A stretch of DNA of 64,000 nucleotides, from contig VXAZ01005475.1 in NCBI GenBank assembly GCA_013399875.1, positions 1,878,912 to 1,942,911 of the forward strand, written 5' to 3'. The notes under the pieces are model-generated. The model searched no databases. It saw nothing but the letters and a program-made list of their open reading frames with translations, and was not told where the DNA came from. Numbering within the stretch: position 1 is the first letter of the stretch; every line of letters starts with the position of its first letter. The position numbers were made by a program, and so were the translations under genes. This stretch comes from Gymnorhina tibicen. Taxonomy: Eukaryota; Chordata; Aves; Passeriformes; Artamidae. This document shows positions 53,701-64,000 of the stretch, piece by piece.

Positions 53701-54372
53701 TCACTGACTCATGTAGTGATGGGATTTCAACCCAAAAGTGGCTAGGCCTGATTGCCTATGTAAAGGCTTCTGGGCAGCAGGAGCTAGTAGGGAGCCGTCT
53801 TCTTCATGAGTGCCAGGAACAGTCGAGTTGGAAGCTGCAGAAAGGGGAACAGGTGGGCAGTGATGTGTGCAAGCTTTGGGGATGTCCAAGACAAAAAGGG
53901 TGCCATTCGAGGTTGCCCACTGCCCTGCTTCTCTACCTGGCCCATGCCTTGCTGCCAGGCTGGGGGAATGCACCTGCCTGAGCCCCAGGCTCAGCTTGCC
54001 AGCATACACCACAGCTCTTTGCCTTGTTGAGAAGACTAACCGTGGAACACATGGACAGCATTTGAAGCAGCATAGGTTCATATGCAAAATACCAAGGTAT
54101 GGCAGAGGAGGGTGTAATTTGTTCAAAATTATGGCAAGAATGTGGGCTCATCTGGGCACACAGCTCACATGCTGTCCCTGCAGTGGGAAGCATGGACTTC
54201 TGGCATTTTGGTTTGCTGTTTTCCTTTTTTCGGTCGATATCGAAAGTGCTTCCAGGTCAGTACAAGAAAGTGGTGATGTGAGTTGGATACCTGAACTTCT
54301 TGAAGCCAATAAGAATTTTATTGGTGTCATCAGTTCAGGGATTTCTGTCCGAAAGGTGTCTTGATGGCTCAT
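53701..54372. other. Locally GC-richer stretch, open in several frames on both strands
   Basis: Open frames overlap here on both strands: 53867-54364 (+, 165 codons, the longest in the window), 53806-54030 (+), 53701-54126 (-, 141 codons) and 53933-54193 (-). Simultaneous openness of several frames is better explained by the local rise in GC and loss of TAA/TAG/TGA than by coding selection on one frame. The products are Cys- and Pro-rich without a recognised motif. The segment may be an unrecognised old insertion or a retained unique GC pocket. I do not call a gene. Confidence 0.35.
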
Positions 54373-54448
54373 ATGGAGAGAGCAGAGAGGGAAAACACTG
54401 TAGCAGAGAAAAAAAAGTGCGGAATACTAAGTGCTTTAAGTGTATAGA

Positions 54449-54506
54449 TATATAAAACTTGTTTCTAAACTTATTTTTATATAAAACTTGTTTCTAAACC
54501 TATTTT
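54449..54506. repeat. Tandem duplication, 2 x 29 bp, one mismatch
   Basis: Two 29-bp copies (54449-54477, 54478-54506), each starting TATATAAAACTTGTTTCTAA, differ at one position (54471 T, 54500 C). The unit is unrelated in sequence to the other 29-bp duplication at 21915. Confidence 0.9.
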
Positions 54507-56225
54507 TTCACTCCATTTGTGTTTTCATTTTTTATCCTTTTGTTGCTCTTGATAACCTCTTTTCTAACTCCTTCATTTTGTGTGTATGGGAGCAATAACG
54601 TTTCACTGCAAATTGTACATTTTAGTCCAGATGACAGTCATTTTGTTCCTGCACATTTTCTGAGATGCTGAGGACAGCTGTCACAAACAGTTCTTTGCAG
54701 TGGTTAGCTTAGGCAAATACTTAGAACTGTGTCCCCTATGTGTTATGCACAGCAGTGCCTCAGTATACACTCTTAATTGTCCTTTAGTAGGTCATCTGTC
54801 TAAAACCTGGGAGAACTGTATTCTTGTTAGAAAATTTATTTCATCCGTGTGACACAGAGACAGTTTAAAGAGAATGCTTTTTGAAATGCTTTTATTTCAC
54901 TGCAGATATTGTCAAATGAAATACTGTTTTGTGCACTTGGGCAATGCATCAACAGAAACATAGTTCAAAGAATGAAGATAATTTCTTCAATGTTTTGAGG
55001 CTGCCTATACTGAGCAGCATTCTGGGTGAAGGGTAAACATTTTAATGGAAACAATTTATTCACTTAAATCCAGAATCTTTGCTGCAACTATTGCTAAGCA
55101 TTCCATAGAGCCATCTTTTATCTTCTCCCAGATAATAAAATAAATACTTTTTTTCTGTATTAGTTGTTCAGTATTTCAGATATTTCTACAAGGATATAAT
55201 GAAATGGAAAAACTCTCAGTATAACTCTTACTCCTTATGTCTAGCAGCTGTCAGTCTATGGAAAAACCCAAATATAGAATCTTTACTCTTTGATGGGAAT
55301 GCTTTTCTCAGTGACCTTATACTCCTAATCAGGAGAATTTAACTAAAATATTCCTTTTTTTTCCCCATTAGTTTGTGTTGGGTTGTGGTTTTTCTTGTTT
55401 GTAGGGTTTGGGGTTTTTAAAATTGTATAGCTTTCCAGATGCAACTGCCAGTGTCCAGGAATCACAAGATGTATTTCTGCTTCAAAGAAACTGCTCATAT
55501 GAGATTCAGTATGAAAACAGTACTATTGCAGATGCTTGCAGATTAGCCTGTGCATTTTTGAGTAAAGTTATCTTCTCCTCTAGGTACTGAGAAGTCGGTA
55601 ACAACCATCAGTGTCCCCTATGTAGGCTAAAAAAATGGGCTTAGAGGATGTCATGCATCATGACAGACTATCAAGCTTTGCTAAGTCTGCTTCTAGCACT
55701 GCATGACATGTCAGATCTAATGGCAGGTGTTGTGGGAGGTTGGTTTTGTCTCTCAAAATAGCTAACATTACAGTTTTATGGGCAAGTTTTAGTTTTTCTT
55801 GGTATTTGTACACATAATCTGTGATGTTTTGCTCAGTGTTGGTCTTTTAATAATGAAATTTACCTCACTAGAGATAATGACTTAGGAATGGATGGTTTAT
55901 TATAAACATTCAGAAGTAAATTTTAATGCTAGTGTGAGATAAAAATTTGAATTTTTGTGCTTGTCTGTATGTGTAGGTATGAGGACTGCAATTTTTGGGT
56001 TGGAAATGTCAAAACGCATTCTGATTTTTTTCATGGAAACATCATCTATTACTTTAAAGATGGCAAAATGTTCCCTGTAATGCTCTCGGTTGTAATGGAG
56101 CTTGTCAGAGAACAAAACACTCTTGTCTTCAAGACTCCCAGCAGGAAAACTCTTTCCACAGTGTGATCTGATATGTAGGCAAAACTTAACTTTCTGCACC
56201 TAGGATAAGACACCTTTTTCTTACT
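54507..56225. other. Non-coding unique sequence, no gene seen
   Basis: AT-rich sequence with open frames of up to 99 codons (55900-56199, -), none recognisable. The stretch near 55360-55415 is T/G-rich low complexity. No repeat family is evident before the CR1 copy at 56226. Confidence 0.55.
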
Positions 56226-56363
56226 AGGAATCACTGAATCACAGAATAGTTAGGGTTGGATGTGACCTCTGGAGATCATCCAGTCCAACCCTGCTGCCAA
56301 GGCAGGGTCAGCTAGAGCAGGTTACACAGGAAAGCATCCAGGTGCGTTTTGACAAGGAATATA
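56226..56363 (-). mobile_element. CR1 LINE 3' end, truncated, minus strand
   Basis: Read on the minus strand, this is the last roughly 140 bp of a CR1 element: TCAAAACGCACCTGGATGCT, then CCTGTGTAACCTGCTCTAGC, TTGGCAGCAGGGTTGGACTG, GATGATCTCCAGAGGTCACA and a terminal ATTCTGTGATTCAGTGATT with the octamer-type tail. It is 5'-truncated and non-coding. The wording is close to the CR1 consensus and its tail better preserved than in the copy at 31.8 kb, so it is probably the younger of the two. Its 5' edge abuts a CpG-dense patch of unknown origin. Confidence 0.93.
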
Positions 56364-56615
56364 CAAAGAGCTCACTGGCGGCACTGGAGTTGTTTTGCTG
56401 CTTCCCTCCAGGTCCCAAATCCCTTGACCTCAGCCTCTTCTGCCCGTGCCTGAGTGTGGCGCTGGGGCTCGTGGCTCTGCGTGCTGCGTGGCAGGAGATG
56501 CCATCGCAAGGTGCGCCTTGTCCCGAAGCAGCAGTTCAGACTAATCCACTCACTGCATGACAGCCTTGGGAAGTGCAGCTTAGCGGGATTTTAAAGGGAT
56601 TTGAAGCAAGACGTC
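56364..56615. other. CpG-dense patch of unknown origin
   Basis: Together with the adjoining CR1 edge (from 56344), this patch carries 13 CpG dinucleotides in about 270 bases, while the surrounding kilobases contain very few. It has CCTCC/GCTGC/GCGCC-rich sequence, including GTGGCGCTGGGGCTCGTGGC near 56456-56475. A 73-codon open frame crosses it but is not recognised. It does not match the CR1 body that should lie 5' of the 3' end. It could be an unrelated older insertion, a small CpG island or promoter, or GC-rich sequence carried in with the CR1 event. Confidence 0.45.
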
Positions 56616-58258
56616 GAGGTCTCACTTCAGTGCACTAGAGCTAAGCCAGAGTAAAACAGCAATATTTTCTTTTCATTTTATTGTGGCATACATTTCTAAA
56701 TTATCAAAGCTGCGCCCTTCCAAGTTGAAATTTTGGGGAACATACCTTCTGGAAGGTGTTTGGATAGAGGGCTTCCAACTGGAAAGTTTTTTGGCATGTC
56801 CATAAATTCTGCGTCTCAATAGAAAAATAGTTTGTAACATGGGTAAACTCCTGCATGAATTCTAAAATAGAACCTTTTGTTTTATTTGAATTTTATCACG
56901 TTAAAATTTGTTGTCCTAGAAGAATAGAAGGCTAAAGTAAGAAAAAAAAATAAAATACTGGAAGTCCTTCAGTATTCCATTAATAGTCCCTGATTAGGAG
57001 AAAATTGAAGAACAATACAGTAATGACAAATTATTCCAAGAGTGACTGAAACTTGTGCACATGCTCATGGAAAATCAGGGACGTAACTATGATACTTCAG
57101 AAGTTAGAAAATTCATTATTTACTGTTTTTTAATTGGAACTGGCGTACTGTGGGAAAGGCAGAAATTCACATGCACGGAGAGAGGAAAGACATAGTTTAT
57201 AGAGTCTAAGAAATCTTTGTGACAGCATGAATTTATCCACTCATTCCTAAAATGGGACTTAAGTAAGACATAAGAAGTAGACAAGTCTTGTGCCAGCTCT
57301 CTGCACAGGGGTGAATTTAATCTAGAATGAATAAGGGTCTTTTACTTATTTTGTTTATTTTTTGCAGTCTCTCTGCCCACTTCCTAACACTGTGTTTTTT
57401 AGACGGTATTTGGGACAGCAATGCACCACCTGTAAGTCAAATACCAAGGGCAGTGTTTGTAGGAAAGTTAATATATTGCTTTAATCTAAATCAACATATT
57501 GCCTTTATGGCTTACTCAAATGTTAAGAAATACACCAATAATTTTTAAATGCTATAGTTTAGAACAAGTGCTTGACATTTATGGACTAAACCGAAAGAAA
57601 AAAAAGAAATATTTGCTAATAATTGGAACAGAATTGGATTTTTTTCCCGTCAGGTGTGTAGTTTGTAGTGCAGCACCTGATAATTACTGGCATTATTTGT
57701 TCTAGGAGAGCATTTTGTGTGATACCCTGTTTTATGCAACTTGTGACTGCAGATTTTGCCACTGTTTCACCATTAACCTTTTTTAATGAAGTGAATTGTG
57801 ATTTCAGCATGCTGAACTGTAAATTCAGCCATTTAAACATTTTAAGTATTAGATTTCTAAATGTCCATGGGAGTAATCTGCTTTCTTTTTAATATGACTG
57901 CTATAAGTGATGTTAACACAGATAAATTTTCTTTTAATATTGATTTTTTAAAATTCATCTTTACAAATTTAGAGCCTGTGAGAAATGTGTGGGTGGTTTG
58001 AAGGTAATTTGCCTTTCATCAACAATTATTTTATGTCTAATGTTAAACAAACTAGTTTGCACTAAGGACTTGGGAGGCAAGTTTGGACTTCTGTGTTTGG
58101 AATAAGGTATTAATTTTTATTATGAAGAGAAATATAATGGCCTTCAGTAATAGAGTTGGATTACAATATATTTCACATATTATTCTATTCGGATGTGTCT
58201 TGTGTTCAGCTGAACAATTACTCTTTTTAATTAGTTACGTTTGTGTTTGTATTGTGTT

Positions 58259-58306
58259 CAAATGTTCATATACATTTTGATATGTGTATATGAACGCTTG
58301 CATTTG
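58259..58306. other. Strong inverted repeat / hairpin
   Basis: GTTCATATACA (58264-58274) and TGTATATGAAC (58285-58295) form an 11-bp perfect stem with a 10-base loop. After an asymmetric bulge of about 6 bases, CAAAT on the left and ATTTG on the right extend the pairing. The stem is AT-rich, so stability is modest. It is shorter than a typical 22-bp-plus microRNA precursor stem. No known RNA family is recognised. Confidence 0.5.
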
Positions 58307-59770
58307 TAACTTCTATTTCTTTTAAAATAAAATTTGTTGGTAGATGCGCTTTTGTAAAGATAGTTGTTACATACAATTTTATTTTGTCCAAAGTTACCCA
58401 GGGTTGGAATTGTCTCCAATACGCAAGCAGGCACAAACCCCACAAAACTTTGCAATGTAGGTCTTGCTTTCCTTTTGTGTCAGACATTTTTTCATATTAA
58501 CTCATATTAATTCTTTGGTGGATTCTTAAAATCGGAATCAGCTTTTTTTTCAAGGTACGTAATTCGTACAGGCTGCAGGGGGAAAAATTTATGGCTATTT
58601 TGAAACAGTCTTATTCTGTATATTTGCAAACAATCTTATTGCTGAACTCTGAAGATAAGGTCTAATTTTTAAAGGGAGCTCTCATACATGAGGTGGAGGT
58701 ACGCATCTGCTTTTTTTTTTTCCAAATATCAAAAAGAATCTTGACTTTATGGATGTTAGAAACCTTACTGTAAACATTTATCTAAGCAATGGTAAACTTT
58801 GCTTCAAGCGTTTTTTCAAAACAAGTTGTTTTCCTCCTACAAGGATACCATACATTAAAGACAAAGTGCATACAGTTGTTTGTCGGGGGGGGCCGTATTC
58901 AGGAAGACATTTTGTGGCACTGAGAAACTTAGCTTTGGGGCTACTTTAAACTCACCTCAGTGCAAGAAGTAGTGCAAATATTTTGCTTTACTACTGTGCT
59001 TTACAAACAATTCATAAAATGTTGGTTTGTGAGGATGAAATACACAGTTGTCCTCAGGCTTCTTCATGAAAATCAAAATGGCCATGAAAAAGCCATGAAC
59101 TTTGAGAATTAGGTTATCATCTGTAGATTATAAATAAGAAGGTACAGCTATATTCTCATAATGGATGCTTTCTGCAATTCTTTTTGCTTCTTGAGGAAAG
59201 TGTGCAGAGTCTCTTATGGTAACTTTGCAGCTGAGACAACCTCTGTGATGGATGTCATGCAGCCCCTTACACTTAAATAGGGGGTCTCGTATGAAATCAT
59301 GTTACTTGAAAGCTCTTTCTGTTTTCTGTATGTTTTTCATGCTTAGGTAAGAGCCAATTTAATGACACAGCCAGATCAATATTTAAGAAGGTGTTATTTT
59401 GCTCAACCATAGTAATCGGTTTGCCAAAGTTTATGGACAAGTTATAAAGCTCTGGATGTAGGAATTTAAAATGAAAGCACTCGTAAATCCTTACTGTAAT
59501 GGCCTCCATGTCATCAGGCAGCTGTGTCATGGTTAGAGACACGTTCTACAAATTGAGGTAATTACTTATCAGTGACCCTTTCATATTCTGTTCTTCCTTG
59601 TGTTCACACATGGCATTTTTTCCTTTAGTGATCTTACCTCCAAGTTAGTATTGGGAATAAACCTCTCAGATACGTACAAGCTAAAGTAAAGGGGAGTAGT
59701 ATATGCACTACCTCTGGAGCAGCATACAATTTTGTTGTTGAAATTCTAGGTTATATACTAGGTCACAGTT

Positions 59771-59806
59771 GGAGCTGGATATTACTCCTTTCCTATCTGC
59801 CTCCAA
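59771..59806 (+). repeat. 36-bp spaced direct repeat, copy 1
   Basis: Starts GGAGCTGGATATTACTCCTT. It matches 34 of 36 bases with 61615-61650 in the same orientation, 1,844 bp downstream. Similarity falls away on both sides. Chance occurrence of such a match in 64 kb is very unlikely, so the copies are probably related, either as fragments of one dispersed family or by local duplication. Confidence 0.85.
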
Positions 59807-60937
59807 CTGTATAATTACACAAACTCATGAGCATTCACAGAGTTTAATTCTCTCGCCTTCCTCCTCCCACCACTCCCATCTCCTGTCACTTGAAAAACAT
59901 CTAAATTATCTCTCATCAGACTTCAAATGCATGACTGTTCCCTCTTTTCAGAAAACATACAGTCAAACCTGCCAGATTTGATGGGATTAGCAAGAAACAG
60001 GAGGAATGACAGAGGACATTTACTCAGCTAATTACCTACTTAGTGCCATAACTATAATGCTTCCCAGCTCCACTATTTCACAGGAATCCCCAAAAGGTCT
60101 GCCAATAGCCTAAAGTAGTTTTTCTAGTAAACTTCATAGGATGAAGGGGTATGTTTTCTTCTCTCACTTTAAGGAAAACCCACGATGACAGCTGTGAAGG
60201 TGTAATGGTGCTCCTGCTGTCTGTCTCCTCCTCCTGAAATTGCGCAGGGTAACCTGCTGTGATTCAGACTCCTCTGGAGGTAGTGGGGTAGTGCTCCACT
60301 ACTAGGAATCAAACTCATACAATTAACAAGGGAGAAAGGCAAACTCATTATCAGATGGGAACCTGGCCCCTCCTTGCAGAGCCACAGGATCACACTGATT
60401 ACACATCATATTTTTCACACCTTTTAATATGTGTATGGCTTAGGTCCGAGTAAGGCATTTGAAACAGTGCTGTTAGTATGCAGTATTTCCAAGTGCTGCT
60501 GGATTAACAGGCCTTTGTGGTCTGGTGTCTCATTCTGAACTAAGAGTACTTAGCTCTTCAAATGCTGTTGCATTTGGAGGGAGAGAAGATATTGTGGAGA
60601 AGCCTTGATTCCTCCAGCAGTATGCACCTACCCTTGACTCACCTGGGGCCAGATTGAAACTAGCTCAAATCACACAGAAACTGGGACCAGACAATCAGAA
60701 AATCAAAGCAGTCAAGTGTCAGCCTGGGTTCTTTTTTAACATTTTTTCATTTGTTACAGCTTTCATTTTTTCTTTGACTTCCACTATAACTGACATCTGC
60801 TTTTCAGATTTTTTTTCTATGAGATCTCATCAAGTTATTGAATGCCCAACACTTGCTTCTTTTCAGCCTTCTGAATTCAACTTTTGCCTTTGTCAGGGGG
60901 AAAATGGTGCTTTCAACTACAGTTATTTCAGCTTCCA

Positions 60938-61062
60938 TTGATGAAAGGAGAGCTTATGGTTTATAGAGAGATGTGCTATCTTTTGTTATAGCAGCTGATA
61001 CAGCTGAAGGAAAAGACAAGCTTTTGAGCACCCGGCCCTACTCAAGGACAAGCTTATGAGAA
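60938..61062 (-). repeat. Possible ancient amniote dispersed-repeat fragment
   Basis: On the minus strand, GCTCAAAAGCTTGTCTTTTC (about 61014-61033), followed by CAGCTG...GCTATAACAAAAGATAGCACATCT, resembles a phrase very common in turtle and crocodilian DNA (GCTCGAAAGCTTGTCTCTYTCACCAACAGAAGTTGGTCCAATAAAAGATATTACCTC). I recognise the phrase but not the family name. Two AGGACAAGCTT-like copies lie 30 bp apart (61013 and 61047). No coding capacity. Confidence 0.35.
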
Positions 61063-61614
61063 AAAATTTTACTCCCTGCTTGATCCACGTTACATAAAAT
61101 GTGGATGAGTAGAAGCTAGGAAAACCTCTGAGCAACAACAGCTGCTCAGTGTTTTGCAGTAGTTCGGTACAGAAATGTTATTTCAGCCCAAACTCCCCTC
61201 TTTTAACAGATGACAAGAGAAGTGGTAATCTTGCTGTGTTCACTTGGAAAGCAAGTCAATTCCCTTCTACTTTTTTCTACAAGTCTCCCAGTAAATGTCT
61301 AGGTAAAGATATTAAAATGTTTTAATAATGTATGTTTTGGTTTAGATCATTGGAGAGAGTGTATGTATATAAAAACATGCAAATTACATGTTTATTGTGG
61401 TCATTTTTGACATTTAGAAAAACCAGCCTCCTCAAGCAAATATGTGCTATGCATGAGCAGATTGGTCTCACCATCAGTAAATAAAGCTACCACCAGATTC
61501 CTGGGATGGAGGTCAGCCCTGTGGCAGCTCTAGACGTGCTAGAAACACCTCAAAATCTCTTTAAAGCAGAAGCAGCCCTTCCCTGAATCAATCTATTTTT
61601 CAGTGTTCAGAGCT

Positions 61615-61650
61615 GGAGCTGGATATTACTCCTTTCCTGTCTACCTCCAA
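61615..61650 (+). repeat. 36-bp spaced direct repeat, copy 2
   Basis: The partner of 59771-59806. The two differences are both A/G transitions, at repeat positions 25 and 29. Flanks do not continue to match. Confidence 0.85.
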
Positions 61651-62409
61651 ACATCCAGGACAATGAGTAACCAGCTCAAGGTTATTTCCCCACCCTATTC
61701 AGAGGACAGAGAACAGAAAACACGGAGGGGAGAAACTCCTATCTTTATTTTCATTCTCTGGTACCTTGGGACAATAATACAATATCTTGGGGCTACCTGT
61801 GTTATATCAGTTGCCTTTTCCTCTTACTGTTAGAAAACAGAGGCTGAATTTGAGGACTGCACTGTCAGGGCTGTTTCTGCCTGAGAAATACACTGCACGC
61901 ACATCTAGCTCTCAGTCTCTCTCCTTTACATTTATATTTGCTGATTGGCTTTATGATTAGTTTCTTCTTAAAACTGAGGTTACCTGACACATTAGATGAT
62001 GGGAATACTCGTGATATCTGGTCTGGATTTCTGAGTCTCCAATAAATGTAGCTGAACTATGGTCTGTCTTTTTGGCAAAAATTTAGTGTTACCTAAAAAA
62101 TTCCAGGTAATGAAGAGATTGCCACAACTGTTCACTTTTACGTGATTGTTGTTTAATTATTCTGACAATTAAGAAATATATATGTATTTTCTGGTTTTAA
62201 TCTGGGGGCTCGAGCTTTCAGCCCTCCTACACCTTCCTTCTATTTTGCGGTCAACTGTCTACAGATGAGCTTGTGTAGTATTTGCAGCAGCCCATTTATC
62301 TCAGTTGTGTTAAGTCTGGCCTTGGGAAAAGGATTTTTCTCCTCTTTGTGGATTAATCTGATTACAGCATTCATATAATAGGTTGAGACTGCCTCTTCAT
62401 TTTTATGTT

Positions 62410-62423
62410 AAAAAAAAAAAAAA
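62410..62423. repeat. A-run, 14 bp
   Basis: A homopolymer. The 150 bases upstream do not resemble a processed transcript. Confidence 0.8.
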
Positions 62424-63170
62424 GAAAATCTATCAATCTACTCAAAGTATTTATTACTTTAGGAGTGATAAAAATCATGACATTAAGGAAAAAAGTACTT
62501 TGCTTAAGTTCATTATATGCTGGAAATAGTACTTATGGTGATCTAGAGTTTAATGTTGGGAAAAATTGGCCTATTTTTGAGATCTGGTTTGCTTTGATCT
62601 CTTATTTCCTGGGGATTTTCCACAGCTTCTGTGTCATGAAAGCTGCTTTGCCTCTTTGACCTTAGTAGAAGTCATACAGCAGGATGTTTCCTTGTGTTTG
62701 TATAGCCTGAAGTTTCTCTTTTTTCCCCTACATTTTCTGTTATGTAATCCTTGACTACTTTTTTTCTTTAATAAGATTTTTCCAAGTATCCATTCTAAAT
62801 ATCTCCTTCAAAATAATAAGAGCTGCCTTGTATTCATTCTTCTTCACTAAAATGGCACTCAGTTCTATGCACTGTCAGTGAACTAAGATTTTTGCCAGAA
62901 GACACTGAGTGGTATTTGGCAGAATTCTGGCCTTTTTAAACCTTGCTGGAACATATGGAAGAACCAAATCCATGACATGTGTTTTGGGCTAATTCCTCAA
63001 ATTTTAAACCATACATTTCAGACAGTTCATTGCTTTGCTTCTCTGAATCATGCGGAAGATAATGTACATCCCCTTTTTATCTTTCATGGTGGCATATAAT
63101 GATTCTGTTGTTTTGACATGAATTTCCTGTTATTTCTTCCTCTGCGTATTTTAGAATAGCAAATTCTAGC

Positions 63171-63184
63171 GAGAGAGAGAGAGA
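63171..63184. repeat. Microsatellite (GA)7
   Basis: Seven uninterrupted GA units. Confidence 0.85.
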
Positions 63185-63618
63185 TATTTGGACATGCATA
63201 TGCTTTTGGAAAAATACAAATATCCTGGATGAGATAACCAAAAAGGTGATTTTGTATTCTGCTAGAAACTCTTGAAATGAAATGCAGTTTTGACCCTGAT
63301 GCTGCAGTGTTTATAGAGGCAAGATATTCCTCTGGAAAAAAAGTGCTGGTGTAGTCAAAAGTTTGTCTCTTGTCAGTGGCTTCTGTGCACACACTTTATC
63401 AAAGCTTTAAGGAGCCAAGTTATTCCTTTGTTCAGTTAGCATTTTGAAAAGAGTTCCATGTAGATACAATGGCTGTGTAGGAATGTACAGCTAAGGAAGA
63501 GGTGAAATTTTCCCCCCTCCTTTTTCATGCCTTAATTTTTGCTATCCTGAGTGGGAGTTTTTTCTTTTGCTTATGAAATAAAAGAAATCCAAATCAAACA
63601 CAGTTTCTTTGTTCTAAG

Positions 63619-63684
63619 TTCTTTCCTTTTATTTCTTTTTTCTTTTATTTTCTTTTACTTTTCCTTTTTTTCTCTTTCTTTTTG
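63619..63684. repeat. Pyrimidine-rich low-complexity tract (CTTTT)n-like
   Basis: T-rich with regularly spaced C (TTTTC/TCTTT units) on the + strand. This is simple sequence with no other content visible. Confidence 0.8.
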
Positions 63685-64000
63685 CACTCTGTCACCCAAA
63701 TTGGGTTGAAATGTTCAGTACCATTTTATAGCAAACCCACAGTTTTGTAGCTTTTTCCATGGTGAATTACAGATCAGTTTTTGTTTCAAGGATGAGAGAC
63801 ATGGACTTGGTTAGATTGTTGTATCTGTCTTAACTTGGGTTCATTATATTCTACTCTAGAAAAAAAAATTACTTGCCAAATATTTTTATTGGCTTGTCAC
63901 CTTTACTGTTATAAAAACATTAAATTGAGAACCTATTAAAACCAGATTTTAAAATGCCTGAAAATCATGAGTATGTCTTGCAATAATGTCTATGGAGTCA

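Larger units (their letters stand above)
56616..60937. other. Non-coding unique sequence, no gene seen
   Basis: No supported gene. It holds the hairpin at 58259-58306 and the first copy of the 36-bp spaced repeat (59771-59806). A G-run of seven lies near 58885. Open frames are at or below 95 codons and unrecognised. Confidence 0.55.
61063..64000. other. Non-coding unique sequence, no gene seen
   Basis: No supported gene to the right edge. It contains the second copy of the 36-bp repeat (61615-61650), an A-run (62410-62423), a GA run (63171-63184) and a pyrimidine-rich tract (63619-63684). The 102-codon minus-strand open frame at 63084-63392 is unrecognised. Confidence 0.55.

Noticed and set aside
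62405..62659. Open frame starting in an A-run, considered as a retrocopy
   Set aside because: The A-run is at the start of the frame rather than after it, the Lys-rich N-terminus comes from poly-A, and no parent gene is recognisable.
1..64000. CRISPR arrays, operons, rRNA or phage-like modules
   Set aside because: No regularly spaced repeats, no closely packed long frames, and the CR1 and LTR content is vertebrate.

Overview
The window looks like nuclear DNA from a bird, or at least an archosaur. It is AT-rich, CpG-poor and densely stopped in all six frames. The only strongly recognisable elements are CR1-type LINE 3' ends and one solo endogenous-retrovirus LTR. Interspersed repeats are sparse, which fits avian genomes. 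No bacterial-type operons, rRNA, tRNA or CRISPR arrays were seen.

No protein-coding gene could be supported. The longest open frames are 165, 146, 143 and 141 codons. None resembles a protein family I recognise, and none is flanked by convincing splice sites or shows codon bias. The window is best read as intergenic sequence (a gene desert) or the inside of one very long intron. Sequence alone does not separate the two.

Layout. 1-22.5 kb: unique AT-rich sequence with small tandem duplications (424-463, 21915-21974) and simple repeats. 22.6-24.1 kb: a very old, heavily decayed CR1-like LINE on the + strand. 24.1-31.8 kb: unique sequence. 31.83-32.02 kb: CR1 3' end, + strand. 32-48 kb: unique sequence with several pyrimidine-rich low-complexity tracts. 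About 48.8 kb: a possible ancient amniote dispersed-repeat fragment. 50.62-51.03 kb: a solo LTR (TG...CA) with a 5-bp target-site duplication carrying one mismatch. 53.7-54.4 kb: a locally GC-richer stretch open in several frames at once. 56.23-56.61 kb: a CR1 3' end on the - strand abutting a small unexplained CpG-dense patch. 58-64 kb: unique sequence with one strong hairpin, a 36-bp direct repeat spaced 1.84 kb apart, and a second possible ancient dispersed repeat near 61.0 kb.

No new multi-gene system is visible. The best leads are the CpG-dense patch, the 36-bp spaced repeat, the 58.26-58.31 kb hairpin and the layered record of old and younger repeats. All calls come from reading the sequence, with no database search.
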